NCBI RefSeq assembly: GCF_032823475.1
Contig: NZ_CP127915.1
Span: 1 to 64,000 of the forward strand
Direction of reading: 5' to 3'
DNA: 64,000 nt
Origin: Acinetobacter sp. SAAs474
GTDB taxonomy: Bacteria > Pseudomonadota > Gammaproteobacteria > Pseudomonadales > Moraxellaceae
How positions within the stretch are numbered: position 1 is the first letter of the stretch; each line of letters starts with the position of its first letter. The notes below the pieces were generated by a model. It saw only the letters and a program-made list of their open reading frames with translations, was not told the origin of the DNA and did no database searches. Both the position numbers and the translations under genes were made by a program. Shown piece by piece: positions 10,140-19,357 of this stretch.

Positions 10140-10625
10140 TTATTTTAATGTTTCATCCGCAGAAGATCGAGATATTTTCTGTGCCATACGTTTGGCTTGC
10201 GGACCATAAAACCAATAGCTTAATAAAAATAAAGGGACAGCAATTAAAAGAAACATGATGCCGATCACCGCCAAAAATTTTAGATCCTGAATATAAAGTA
10301 AAAAATCCTGCCAAATACGCGGATTACTGCTCGAGAACAGAAAAATACCCAGCAATAGAAAACTTAAATTAAATAACCAAAAGATAATGCTGAAACCATA
10401 ACTGAATTTAAGACGCTCTGCTTGAGTGGGTGCACGATGTTGCTGCTTTAAAAATTTAAACAAAACCCAAATCATCGCAATTAAAAAAGGAAAAATGGTT
10501 AAAATACTGCCTACTCCTTGTGGTAAAACAGCAGCAATCACACCACATAGACAAGTAAAAATAAACAGTAAGAAAAAAAACCAAATAAAATAACGAGTTA
10601 AAGACACCATCAGTATGACCAGCAT
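10140..10625 (-). CDS. Small integral membrane protein, possibly ABZJ_00895 family
   Basis: A 161-residue protein with four strongly hydrophobic segments (about 5-30, 37-57, 75-97 and 115-137). A basic stretch between helices 2 and 3 (KFLKQQHRAPTQAERLKFSYGF) suggests a cytoplasmic loop, and the tail is charged (QAKRMAQKISRSSADETLK). The layout resembles the ABZJ_00895 family of uncharacterised Acinetobacter proteins, by memory only. No catalytic motif is visible. Two starts, M1 and M6, are possible; neither has a clear ribosome binding site. It stands alone between the epimerase gene and the sRNA candidate. Confidence 0.7.
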   Translation of the reverse strand: MLVILMVSLTRYFIWFFFLLFIFTCLCGVIAAVLPQGVGSILTIFPFLIAMIWVLFKFLKQQHRAPTQAERLKFSYGFSIIFWLFNLSFLLLGIFLFSSSNPRIWQDFLLYIQDLKFLAVIGIMFLLIAVPLFLLSYWFYGPQAKRMAQKISRSSADETLK

Positions 10626-10710
10626 AATTTAAAGTATCAGTATAAAAAAAAATAATTTTTTTTTCATTTTATTGTCAACCATTCGACCATGTCTGTCGTT
10701 ATATAAGGTA

Positions 10711-10890
10711 TAAGGTCTAACGTGAATTTGTCTTAGCATCCGCAAAGTTTCGCTAGACCTTAAAAACCTAAAGCAATAAGCTCATGCGAAATAACATCAA
10801 TTTTGAATAGCAGCCGAAATTTTTGTTTAAAGCAGATGTTTTTGACCGACGATTTCATTCATCACTCGAATCGTCGGTCTTTATTTTTTA
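10711..10890 (+). ncRNA. Candidate small RNA upstream of sbcD
   Basis: The 450-bp space between 10625 and 11076 has no credible protein gene but has two strong RNA structures in line. The first is an 8-bp perfect stem, AAGGTCTA (10712-10719) with TAGACCTT (10754-10761). The second is a perfect 11-bp terminator hairpin ending at 10879, followed by a T-rich run. A terminator on the plus strand with no plus-strand gene before it implies a separate transcript of roughly 170-180 nt. A promoter is not clear: TTGTCA at 10672 and TATA-rich sequence near 10699-10713 are possible. Identity is unknown. Confidence 0.5.
10844..10889 (+). terminator. Intrinsic terminator of the sRNA candidate
   Basis: GACCGACGATT (10844-10854) pairs perfectly with AATCGTCGGTC (10869-10879) across a 14-nt loop, followed by TTTATTTTTT. 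The nearest upstream gene is on the other strand. Confidence 0.75.
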
Positions 10891-11075
10891 ACGATTGCCA
10901 AATCCAAATATCTCACAATCATATTGGTCTAAAGATTCACATCAATCATCGAGCGAATCTTAATGCTTTGCCTTGCGCCAATATATCTCCAGCGCAATCA
11001 TCTTGAATTTGTTTTAAGACTAGAATTATGCCCCTAGAGTTCGCTACTATGTCATGCTATGCATAGGGTACACAT

Positions 11076-12332
11076 ATGACTATACGTTTTTTCCATACCT
11101 CAGATTGGCATTTAGGACAGTTTTTTTATCATCATTCACGTCAGTATGAACATCAACAATTTTTGACATGGCTGATTACACAGATTCAAGAAAAACAACC
11201 ACATGCTTTACTGATTTCCGGAGATATTTTTGATGTAATTAATCCTGCTGCTGCTGCACAGAAACAGCTTTATCAATTTTTATCTGATGCACATACTGTA
11301 GCCCCTCATATGCAAACACTGATGATTGCAGGTAATCATGACTCAGGTTATCGTATCGAACAGGTGGAACCTTTATTAGAAAAATATAATGCCAAAGCGG
11401 TCGGTGTCATTGCATGGCATAAAGATCATCGTTTAAATATAGATCGATTATTACATCCTATTGTTGATCAGCAACAAAAAATTATTGCATGGTGTCTGAC
11501 TTTACCATTTTTACGTAGCGCCGAAATTACAGGCTATAATCCCCAGTTGAGTGATAGTCAAACAGCTATTACCTATATACATCAGCAATTAATTGCTGAA
11601 GCAAAAAAAAGAAAAACAGCAGATCAGGCCTTAATTTTAATGTCACATGCACATATGCAAGGTGCTGAAACCTCAGACTCTGAACGCCCTATTATTATCG
11701 GTCATGAAGAAGCATTGTCGATTGATCTATTTGATGATGTCATTGATTACGTGGCGCTAGGACACCTACATAAACCACAAAAAGTGGGTTCGGCTCATAT
11801 TCGTTATAGTGGCTCCCCGATTCCATTATCGTTTAGCGAAATCCACTATCCACATCAAGTAGTACAGGTGGACATCGATCCTCAACAACATGACACCGCT
11901 CGATTTAAATATGACGCTTTAATTATTCCAAGAAGTATACAATTACATAAAATAAAAGGTGATTTAGAACATGTTTTTCAGGCATTGCAACAATTAGATC
12001 AAGGTGAAATTGCCGATATTGATCAACGTGAATATGTTGATATTGAATATTTTACCCAAACACCTCCTCCTCCCAATTTGCGTCAATTATTTGAAGAACA
12101 ATTGCCACAAAATCGTTACCGCTTAGTCCGCATTTCTCGCCAATACCAACACATTCATCCAGATGATGCTATAGCACATCAACCAAGCCTTGAGCCACCT
12201 ACACCCGAAAAACTCTTTCAAGAAATCTGGCAAAAACAAGGTTATGACTTTGACCAAGATGTCTTAAAAGACTTCTTAAGCCTTGTCGATGAAGCACAGC
12301 AAACTCTTCATGATCCACAGCATAAAGCTTAA
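11076..12332 (+). CDS. sbcD: Exonuclease SbcCD, nuclease subunit SbcD
   Basis: The Mre11-like nuclease half of SbcCD, which cleaves DNA hairpins and trims double-strand ends. The 418-residue protein has the phosphoesterase motifs in order: HTSDWHLGQFFY, ISGDIFDVINPAA, AGNHDSG, LMSHAHMQGAE and LGHLHKPQ. These supply the two-metal ligands. A capping domain follows, with QREYVDIEYF typical of the family. It lies 11 bp upstream of sbcC, with an AAGGAGAG ribosome binding site overlapping its own stop codon, so the two are one operon. Confidence 0.97.
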   Translation: MTIRFFHTSDWHLGQFFYHHSRQYEHQQFLTWLITQIQEKQPHALLISGDIFDVINPAAAAQKQLYQFLSDAHTVAPHMQTLMIAGNHDSGYRIEQVEPLLEKYNAKAVGVIAWHKDHRLNIDRLLHPIVDQQQKIIAWCLTLPFLRSAEITGYNPQLSDSQTAITYIHQQLIAEAKKRKTADQALILMSHAHMQGAETSDSERPIIIGHEEALSIDLFDDVIDYVALGHLHKPQKVGSAHIRYSGSPIPLSFSEIHYPHQVVQVDIDPQQHDTARFKYDALIIPRSIQLHKIKGDLEHVFQALQQLDQGEIADIDQREYVDIEYFTQTPPPPNLRQLFEEQLPQNRYRLVRISRQYQHIHPDDAIAHQPSLEPPTPEKLFQEIWQKQGYDFDQDVLKDFLSLVDEAQQTLHDPQHKA

Positions 12333-12343
12333 GGAGAGATCAT

Positions 12344-15300
12344 ATGAAAATTATCTCTATCCGCCTGAAAAATTTAGCCTCTCTAGCAGGTGAACACTTT
12401 ATTGATTTTAGCAGTGAGCCATTAGCCAGTGCTGGATTAATTGCTATTGTTGGACAAACTGGTGCAGGAAAATCAACTATTCTCGATGCAATGTGTTTAG
12501 CATTATTTAATCGTATTCCACGACTTAAAGAGAGTGATGGTAAACTGATTGATGTCGATGGTACGGAACTCCTTACCAATTCCCCCTTGACTATTCTTAG
12601 GCGAGGTACAGCACATGGCTTTGCAGAACTCAGCTTTGTGGCACAAAATCAAAAAGTATATCTGGCACGTTGGGAAATTAAACGCGCACGCGAAAATCCA
12701 AATGGCAAATTACAAAATATACAACGCTCTTTAAAATGCTTGACTGATGGCCAAGTACTGGCAGATAAAAAAACTGCTGTAGATCAACAAATTCAACAAA
12801 TTACTCAACTGAGTTTTGAACAATTTACCCGTGCTGTCTTATTGGCACAATCTGAAGTCACCGCATTTTTAAAAGCACGTGATCATGAACGTGGTGAACT
12901 GTTACAATACCTCACCAATTCTGATATCTTTGAAAAAGTTGGACAACTGGCGTATGAAAAAACCAAGAAAATTGCCAGCCAACGTAAAGAATTAGAAAAC
13001 GTCTTAGGTCATATTGAGATTTTAGCACCGGAAAAAGCCAGTGAACTCAGTCGACAATTACAACAGCAACAGCATCAATATCAGGACTTGCAACAAAAAA
13101 AACGTAATTACGAAAAACAATATCAATGGTTTGAACAGCAACAACAGATTGTACAAGATCTACAACAGCGTCAACAACAGCTACAGATACAACAGCAATG
13201 TTTTGCACAATTACATACAGAACGCCAAACCATTAAGCAATTAGATACCTTTGCTACGATTCGAGCCAATGTCCTTCAAGCCAAAAAAATGAGTCATGAA
13301 ATTGACCAATTAACCCCTAAAATTGCCATAGCAACCCAACAGTTTGCTCAAATACAGCAACAGTTTAATACACAACGTATTCAATTTGAAAAAATTGATC
13401 AACAACTTCAAGCTCAACAACAGTTTGAACAACAATATCAGCCGCAATTAGCACAAATTAGCGCGCGTATCCAAGAACGAGACTTTATTTTGCAACAGCT
13501 AAGTGCTGCAAAATTACAGGCGATTGAACTTGACAAAAAACAGCAGCCATTACTGCATAACCACATGCAACTACAACAACAATGCCAGCAGTTAGAACAA
13601 CAATTACAACAGCAACTGCAACAACTACAACCCAGCGAGCAATTTCACCCCTTAGACCACAGTTTACATCTACATTTAACACAACTTGAGCGTTTTATTG
13701 CATCTTATCAAAAATTTGAACAGCAATTCGGCGACTTTAAACAGGCATTAAATACCTTACAGCAACAGCAACAACAACTTCAGACATTACAGCAACAATT
13801 TGGGCAGGATGATTTAATTTCACAGCATATTGAATTAAAACGTCAACAACGTGAAACAAATATTGAAACAATTCATCAGCTGCGTTTATGGGAAAAACAG
13901 TATCAATATTACAGTCAGATACAACAGGAACAGCAGCAGCGACAAAACAACGTGGTTCAAATCACACAGGAAATTGAAAAAAATCAACAAAAACAACAAA
14001 ATTTTGCACAACAATATCAAAATCAAAAACAACACCGCGAACAACTACAGCAGATTTTAATCCAGCAACAGTTATTGCATAGCAGCAATATTGAAAAATT
14101 ACGCCAACAATTAGTCGATGGAACAGCATGTCTGGTCTGTGGTAGTACCACACATCCTTATCGTATAGACCAGACATCACTATCCACTGAGTTATTGCAT
14201 TTACAGCAACAGCAAGAACAGGATGCCATTGCAAAAGAACAGCAATATTTTACCGATTGGCAAACTGTTCAACAAAATATCCACCAGCAACAGGCTGACT
14301 TAACAGCCAATCATCAACGCTTAGCCGAATGTACTGAGCGTATTCAACCTTTACAGCAAGCGCTACAATCTAGCTTGCAACAGCTTGAATTAAATGTGGA
14401 TTTAACACAAGACAAGGCCTTGATTCTAGATAAAATCTTAGATGAAATTAAAATATTACAGCACGACAATCAAGCGCTTGAAATTGTTTTAAATCAATTA
14501 ACTCAAGCCCAGAAACAACAACGTCAACTTGATATGGCGATTCAACAACTGCTACAACAATTAGCAATGGTTGAACAAGCTCAACAAAATATTCAAGCGA
14601 TACTTGAATTACTCAATACTGAACAGCAACAAGAATGGCAGGCTCAGCCACTCAACATAGCGCAGCAACTACAGCAACAACTACAGCAACGTTTGCAACT
14701 GTGTCAAGAACATCAGTCTTTAACACAACAACGCGATCAGCATATACATCAACTCACTCAACTTGAACAACATTTAGCATTAGCTCAAGAACAAATTAAA
14801 TTAATTGAACTTAAAAAAACTGAATATACTCAAAAAGGCAAAGACAATAGCCGTATTGCGATTGAACTTATTGTCAAAATTAGTCAGCAATCCGTTGAAA
14901 AACCTCATGAATGGTTACAACAATTTGAACAGCAGCGCCAACAGTTACAGCAACAATTTCATCAACAACGTAAAAGTTATGATCAAATACGCCAAAGCTT
15001 TGAGCAGCAGCAACGCCAATTAGATCAACTACAGACCCAGTTGACACAATGCCATCACCATCAAATCACTTATACTAATGAAATTAAACGATGGCTAGAT
15101 GAACATAGCGATTTTGATCTAGATTTAATTGAAAAGCTTTGCCTGATTTCAGGCGACACAGAACAGAACATGCGCGATAAGGTCAAACAGCTAGAACTTG
15201 CCTTAAGAGATGCACAATCTGCACTAAATACCATAGAAGCACAATATCAACAGCATCGACAAGATCAACCCCAAATTGCGTTTGAGCAGTTACAGCTTGA

Positions 15301-15943
15301 ACTCGATCAGCTCAATGCAACACAGCAACAACTTCAAGAGCAAAGGGATCAGCTTAAACTACAACTTGATATCCACCATAATAATGTTAAAAAACAGCAG
15401 CAGTTTCTACAGCAAATTGAAGAAATTCAAAGCGAAGAACACCGCTGGAATAAAATTTCAAGCTTAATGGGTGATGCAACGGGTAAAAAATTCCGTGATT
15501 ATGCCCAGCAATATCATCTGGATATGTTAATTGAATATGCCAACCAGCAACTCAATATGTTATCACAGCGCTATACCTTAAAACGTTTAGATCAATCACT
15601 GAGTCTGGCAATTGTCGATCATGATATGGATGGTGAAACACGTTCTGTCGCATCTTTATCTGGAGGAGAATCTTTTTTAACTGCACTTGCCTTATCACTC
15701 GCCATCGCAAATATGGCCTCTGGCGCAATGAAAATTGAATCGCTATTTATTGATGAGGGTTTTGGTACGCTGGATGCTGCCTCTCTACACTTGGTCATGA
15801 ATGCTTTAGATCAATTACAAAATCAAGGCCGTAAAGTGATTCTAATTTCGCATATTCAAGAGATGCATGAGCGTATTCCTGTACAAATTCAAGTGAAAAG
15901 TATTGGTGCTGGTGCAAGTACGATTCAGCTCGTTGGTGCATGA
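12344..15943 (+). CDS. sbcC: Exonuclease SbcCD, ATPase subunit SbcC
   Basis: The Rad50-like SMC ATPase of SbcCD. The 1199-residue protein has Walker A at G37-S44 (GQTGAGKS), a very long coiled coil with a CLVCG zinc hook at C596/C599 in the middle, and the C-terminal ABC signature (SLSGGESFLTALALS) with Walker B (ESLFIDEGFGTLD). The two coiled-coil arms are extraordinarily rich in glutamine, encoded by mixed CAA/CAG with long Q runs. This also makes other frames open. Length is at the upper end for SbcC (E. coli about 1050). It is co-transcribed with sbcD. Confidence 0.97.
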   Translation: MKIISIRLKNLASLAGEHFIDFSSEPLASAGLIAIVGQTGAGKSTILDAMCLALFNRIPRLKESDGKLIDVDGTELLTNSPLTILRRGTAHGFAELSFVAQNQKVYLARWEIKRARENPNGKLQNIQRSLKCLTDGQVLADKKTAVDQQIQQITQLSFEQFTRAVLLAQSEVTAFLKARDHERGELLQYLTNSDIFEKVGQLAYEKTKKIASQRKELENVLGHIEILAPEKASELSRQLQQQQHQYQDLQQKKRNYEKQYQWFEQQQQIVQDLQQRQQQLQIQQQCFAQLHTERQTIKQLDTFATIRANVLQAKKMSHEIDQLTPKIAIATQQFAQIQQQFNTQRIQFEKIDQQLQAQQQFEQQYQPQLAQISARIQERDFILQQLSAAKLQAIELDKKQQPLLHNHMQLQQQCQQLEQQLQQQLQQLQPSEQFHPLDHSLHLHLTQLERFIASYQKFEQQFGDFKQALNTLQQQQQQLQTLQQQFGQDDLISQHIELKRQQRETNIETIHQLRLWEKQYQYYSQIQQEQQQRQNNVVQITQEIEKNQQKQQNFAQQYQNQKQHREQLQQILIQQQLLHSSNIEKLRQQLVDGTACLVCGSTTHPYRIDQTSLSTELLHLQQQQEQDAIAKEQQYFTDWQTVQQNIHQQQADLTANHQRLAECTERIQPLQQALQSSLQQLELNVDLTQDKALILDKILDEIKILQHDNQALEIVLNQLTQAQKQQRQLDMAIQQLLQQLAMVEQAQQNIQAILELLNTEQQQEWQAQPLNIAQQLQQQLQQRLQLCQEHQSLTQQRDQHIHQLTQLEQHLALAQEQIKLIELKKTEYTQKGKDNSRIAIELIVKISQQSVEKPHEWLQQFEQQRQQLQQQFHQQRKSYDQIRQSFEQQQRQLDQLQTQLTQCHHHQITYTNEIKRWLDEHSDFDLDLIEKLCLISGDTEQNMRDKVKQLELALRDAQSALNTIEAQYQQHRQDQPQIAFEQLQLELDQLNATQQQLQEQRDQLKLQLDIHHNNVKKQQQFLQQIEEIQSEEHRWNKISSLMGDATGKKFRDYAQQYHLDMLIEYANQQLNMLSQRYTLKRLDQSLSLAIVDHDMDGETRSVASLSGGESFLTALALSLAIANMASGAMKIESLFIDEGFGTLDAASLHLVMNALDQLQNQGRKVILISHIQEMHERIPVQIQVKSIGAGASTIQLVGA

Positions 15944-16062
15944 TTCTAGTGCTTTGATACCTCAACAACAGCTATTCGCTTTCATCATCAGTGATATTAC
16001 ATCAATATCATCTGATGATGTTCTGCGATCCATCTTCAAGCCGATGGCTAAAGCCAGTGTAT

Positions 16063-16788
16063 TTAGGATTGTGGTTGATGAGAATACGTTCGTGTACCAA
16101 ACAATGCTGTCCCGATTCGAACCCATGTGGCACCAGCAGCAATCGCTTCGGTTAAATCTGCTGACATTCCCATACTTAAAGTATCCCAATCTTCAGGATG
16201 ACAATGTGCTGTACTTACCTCGGCAAATAAACGCTGTGCATCAGCAAATGCTGCTGTATGCTGTGGTGCAGGAATCACCATCAGTCCACGTAATTTTATA
16301 TAAGGTAACTGGCTGATCGCCCTAACTAAATCTGCCACTTCATCCGGTCGGCAGCCATCTTTGCTATTTTGGTCATCAATATTGACTTGTAGACACAAAT
16401 TGAGTGGAGCTTGTGTCGCCTGACGCTGACTGGATAAACGTTCAGCAATAATTAAACGATCTACACCATGCACCCAGGCAAATTTTTCTGCTAAATGTTT
16501 GGTTTTATTCCGTTGTACATGTCCTATAAAATGCCATTCGATGGCTAAATCTTGTAAAGCATCAATTTTATCCAAAGCTTCTTGTAAATAATTTTCACCA
16601 AATGCATATTGGCCTATGGCATACATCTCACGAATACTTTCAGCAGGATGAGTTTTCGAAACCGCCAACAAATTTACCTCACTAGGTAAACGATGTGCTG
16701 AAATACAAGCACGATTGATCTGTGCTAATACTAAATTGCGTGATACTTGAAAATTATTCATTGATGACATGCTCATTTTATTGTTCAT
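16063..16788 (-). CDS. yggS: PLP homeostasis protein YggS/YBL036C family
   Basis: Pyridoxal-phosphate-binding protein with an alanine-racemase-like TIM barrel. It has no known enzymatic reaction and buffers intracellular B6 and keto-acid pools. The PLP lysine is in LLAVSKTHP, with FGENYLQEA, WHFIGHVQRNK, LQVNIDDQNSKDGC and LSMGMSADLTEAI further on, all family hallmarks. Of four possible N-terminal methionines (M1, M5, M7, M10) none has a clear ribosome site; the longest is used here. It is divergent from pilT, the same neighbourhood as in Pseudomonas. Confidence 0.95.
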   Translation of the reverse strand: MNNKMSMSSMNNFQVSRNLVLAQINRACISAHRLPSEVNLLAVSKTHPAESIREMYAIGQYAFGENYLQEALDKIDALQDLAIEWHFIGHVQRNKTKHLAEKFAWVHGVDRLIIAERLSSQRQATQAPLNLCLQVNIDDQNSKDGCRPDEVADLVRAISQLPYIKLRGLMVIPAPQHTAAFADAQRLFAEVSTAHCHPEDWDTLSMGMSADLTEAIAAGATWVRIGTALFGTRTYSHQPQS

Positions 16789-16885
16789 GATGAATGCACC
16801 ATAAACAAAATAATTGCTGAAGTGAATGGAAATATCATGATTTTAGCAAAAAAATAAAACTTTAATTTTTTCTTGGGGAAATCAC

Positions 16886-17923
16886 ATGGATATTACCGCT
16901 TTATTAACTTACGCTGTGCAACATGGCGCATCTGATTTACATTTGTCGGCAGGTATGCCACCAATTGTTCGTATTGATGGCGAACTACAGCCTATGGATG
17001 TATCTTGTTTAGATCATGAGCAAATACAACAATTAATTTTAAGTATTATGGATCAGCAACAAGGCCATAATTTTATCACAGAACGAGAAATTGATTTTGC
17101 TTTTGAACTGCCCAAGGTATCGCGTTTTCGTATTAATGCATTTCATCAAAATCGTGGTGCTAGCGCAGTATTCCGTATCATTTCATCACAAATACTCAGT
17201 ATGGAACAACTGGCATTACCAGCAATTTTTCAACAAATTTGTGAATATCCACGTGGTATTGTTTTAGTCACCGGCCCAACAGGATCTGGTAAATCAACGA
17301 CCTTGGCTGCGATGATTGATTATATTAACCATCATTATTGCAAACATATTCTCAGCATTGAAGATCCTATAGAATTTATTCATCAATCAAAAAAATGCTT
17401 AATTAATCAGCGTGAGATATATCGTGATACATTAGGTTTAAATCAAGCATTACATGCCGCACTACGTGAAGATCCCGATATTATTTTGATTGGTGAAATG
17501 CGCGATGCGGAAACGATGCGATTGGCTTTAACTGCAGCAGAAACAGGACATTTAGTTTTTGCCACTTTACATACATCCTCGGCAACAAAGACGATTGACC
17601 GTATTATAGATACTTTTTCTGCACAGGAAAAAGATAGTGTACGTGCCATGTTGGCAGAATCGCTACAAGCGGTTATCTCACAAATATTATTAAAAAAACA
17701 ACATCAAGGGCGTGTAGCTGCACATGAAATTATGATCGCCATCCCTGCAATCCGTAATTTAATTCGAGAAAATAAAATTGCTCAAATGTATTCGGTATTA
17801 CAAACGGGTGCCGTTTATGGCATGCAAACTTTAGATCAAAGTTTAAAACATTTGTTACATCAAGGTACCATTACCTTACAGACTGCGCGTAGCCTTGCCA
17901 AGCAACCAGAGATGTTTAAATAA
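16886..17923 (+). CDS. pilT: Type IV pilus retraction ATPase PilT
   Basis: Hexameric ATPase at the inner-membrane base of type IV pili that powers pilus retraction, twitching and DNA uptake. The 345-residue protein has the GASDLHLSAGMPP N-terminal PAS-like start, Walker A G130-T138 (GPTGSGKST), the Asp box (SIEDPIEF), Walker B (DIILIGEMRD), the His box (TGHLVFATLHTSSA) and the C-terminal AIRNLIRENK motif characteristic of PilT. A TTGGGGAA-like ribosome site precedes the ATG. pilU, often next in related genomes, is not here; fur follows instead. Confidence 0.96.
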   Translation: MDITALLTYAVQHGASDLHLSAGMPPIVRIDGELQPMDVSCLDHEQIQQLILSIMDQQQGHNFITEREIDFAFELPKVSRFRINAFHQNRGASAVFRIISSQILSMEQLALPAIFQQICEYPRGIVLVTGPTGSGKSTTLAAMIDYINHHYCKHILSIEDPIEFIHQSKKCLINQREIYRDTLGLNQALHAALREDPDIILIGEMRDAETMRLALTAAETGHLVFATLHTSSATKTIDRIIDTFSAQEKDSVRAMLAESLQAVISQILLKKQHQGRVAAHEIMIAIPAIRNLIRENKIAQMYSVLQTGAVYGMQTLDQSLKHLLHQGTITLQTARSLAKQPEMFK

Positions 17924-18006
17924 ACTGTTTCAGTCATATGCTATTGATCATAAATTTAAATGAATAGCCATGGATCAATATTCAATTGATCGCTGAATAC
18001 ATAGCC

Positions 18007-18043
18007 AAAAAAATAGGCTTCGTTATTGGAAGCCTATTTTGTT
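18007..18043. terminator. Bidirectional terminator between pilT and fur
   Basis: AAAATAGGCTTC (18010-18021) and GAAGCCTATTTT (18029-18040) form a perfect 12-bp stem with a 7-nt loop, with A and T tracts on both sides. It serves the convergent pilT and fur transcripts. Confidence 0.85.
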
Positions 18044-18479
18044 ATTTCTTGCGAAAAATTTCTTGGCACTCTGGTGCATTACAATAACCATATAGGTTTA
18101 ATGAATGTCCTGTTAAAGCAAAGCCAAATTTCTTAGCAACTTCATGCTGCTCATGTTCAATAACATCATTTGTAAATTCAACGACTTTATTACAATTTTG
18201 GCAAACAATATGATCATGATGATCTTCTTGCATGATTTCAAAAACAGAATGATTGTTTTCAAAATGATGACGTTGAATAATACCTGCAGCTTCAAACTGA
18301 GTTAATACACGATAGACTGTTGCTAAACCAACATCCTCTCCTTGCTCAAGTAATGTTTTATAAATATCTTCAGCACTTAAATGATGTTGTTTTGAATTTT
18401 CTAATAATTCGAGTATTTTTATACGTGGAAGTGTAACTTTCAATCCAGCTTTACGTAAGTCTTGATTTGAAATAGCCAT
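18042..18479 (-). CDS. fur: Ferric uptake regulator Fur
   Basis: Iron-responsive dimeric repressor of iron acquisition genes. The 145-residue protein has the winged-helix domain (LRKAGLKVTLPRIKILELLE, then DVGLATVYRVLTQFEAAGI) and the metal and dimer domain with HHDHIVCQNCNKVVEF and a second cysteine pair near the end (CNAPEC). It is transcribed divergently from bamE, the usual context in Pseudomonas and Acinetobacter. I did not see a convincing Fur box in the 111-bp shared spacer. Confidence 0.98.
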   Translation of the reverse strand: MAISNQDLRKAGLKVTLPRIKILELLENSKQHHLSAEDIYKTLLEQGEDVGLATVYRVLTQFEAAGIIQRHHFENNHSVFEIMQEDHHDHIVCQNCNKVVEFTNDVIEHEQHEVAKKFGFALTGHSLNLYGYCNAPECQEIFRKK

Positions 18480-18590
18480 GAATTTGATCTCTCAACAAAA
18501 TTAAAGTTGGAATATGCAACAAACATCAGATGCAGTATGATCTATGATTGAGTCAAATGCATCATAATTAATTTGGGATAGTGTAGCAAA

Positions 18591-18989
18591 ATGCAAAAAA
18601 TCATGTTGACGTTGTTCGTCACTTCGTTGCTCGCAGGTTGTTCAACCTTAGGCGTTTACAAAGTTGATATTCCTCAAGGCACACCACTGACTCAAGCACA
18701 AGCTGCTCAGATTCAGGTTGGTATGACTTACCAGCAGGTCCGTTTCTTGCTCGGTAGTCCAACAATAGCGGATCCATTGAATCCTTTACGTTGGGACTAT
18801 ATTTACAATTATATCCCAGGAACTTATGCTAAAAAAGCAAAAATTCCAGCAGCACGTGGTCAGCATTTAAAAATCTTCTTTAATTCTGAAGGTATTGTAG
18901 AAAAGATTGAAGGTTTGGATACGATTCCTGAGTCTCAACCTGGTTTACCAGGATCTAAAGAAGCCATTTTAAATGCGCCCCCACTATAA
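18591..18989 (+). CDS. bamE: Outer-membrane assembly lipoprotein BamE (OmlA/SmpA)
   Basis: Lipoprotein of the Bam complex that inserts beta-barrel proteins in the outer membrane. The 132-residue protein has a signal peptide with lipobox LLAGC (lipidated Cys17), the family motifs VDIPQGTPLTQAQAAQIQVG, MTYQQVRFLLGSP and RWDYIYNY, and a proline-rich tail. It faces away from fur, and its 3' end converges on rnfH, a widely conserved neighbour. Confidence 0.95.
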   Translation: MQKIMLTLFVTSLLAGCSTLGVYKVDIPQGTPLTQAQAAQIQVGMTYQQVRFLLGSPTIADPLNPLRWDYIYNYIPGTYAKKAKIPAARGQHLKIFFNSEGIVEKIEGLDTIPESQPGLPGSKEAILNAPPL

Positions 18990-19007
18990 GTTCTTTCATC
19001 ATTAAAA

Positions 19008-19034
19008 TAAAACCCCTCTATGAGGGGTTTTTTA
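19008..19034. terminator. Terminator between bamE and rnfH
   Basis: AACCCCTC (19011-19018) pairs with GAGGGGTT (19022-19029), with A-rich sequence before it and six T after it. It can work in both directions for the convergent genes. Confidence 0.85.
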
Positions 19035-19036
19035 TA

Positions 19037-19357
19037 TCATTTCAATTGTTTAAACCGATTACCCTTAATAACTCGCCCCACGGGATAGTTTTGAGCACGT
19101 TTACGCCGAATATCCTGAGGATGAATCGTTAATGGACGATAAATCTCAATCCGATCTCCCGCAGTTAATTGATGCTGTAGATCTTTCATTACTGTGGCAA
19201 AAATACCCCATTTAAACGGCTCTGACAATTGAACCTGCTGCCGAATACCACTCAAATTAATGGCTTCAATTGCCGTCATCCCTTCATAAAAATCTACGGC
19301 AATCTTAAGCTGTTGCTGTGGAGAGGCATATACTACCCAAACCTGTTCTACACTCAT
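19037..19357 (-). CDS. rnfH: RnfH/RatB family ubiquitin-fold protein
   Basis: A 106-residue protein of the RnfH (formerly RatB) family, with a beta-grasp fold and no well-proven function. Recognisable pieces are VWVVYASPQQQLKIAVDF, FKWGIFATVMK, GDRIEIYRPL and PQDIRRKRA. The start is taken as the ATG at 19357 because it overlaps the stop of the upstream transporter gene as ATGA. A longer frame to 19435 exists but would lie inside that gene. In E. coli and relatives this gene also sits beside bamE. Confidence 0.88.
   Translation of the reverse strand: MSVEQVWVVYASPQQQLKIAVDFYEGMTAIEAINLSGIRQQVQLSEPFKWGIFATVMKDLQHQLTAGDRIEIYRPLTIHPQDIRRKRAQNYPVGRVIKGNRFKQLK

Noticed and set aside
9982..10209. 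75-codon plus-strand frame between the epimerase and the small membrane protein
   Set aside because: It overlaps the ends of both genes, has no ribosome binding site and no recognisable features.
10803..11006. 67-codon plus-strand frame upstream of sbcD
   Set aside because: It runs through the terminator hairpin of the sRNA candidate and has no ribosome binding site.
13041..15467. Several N/S/K-rich plus frames and V/C-rich minus frames inside sbcC
   Set aside because: They come from the CAA/CAG repeats of the glutamine codons read in other frames.
16108..16130. tRNA-like GATTCGAACCC sequence
   Set aside because: It is within yggS codons and has no acceptor or anticodon stem around it.
15903..16316. 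137-codon plus-strand frame after sbcC
   Set aside because: It lies opposite the well-supported yggS coding sequence.
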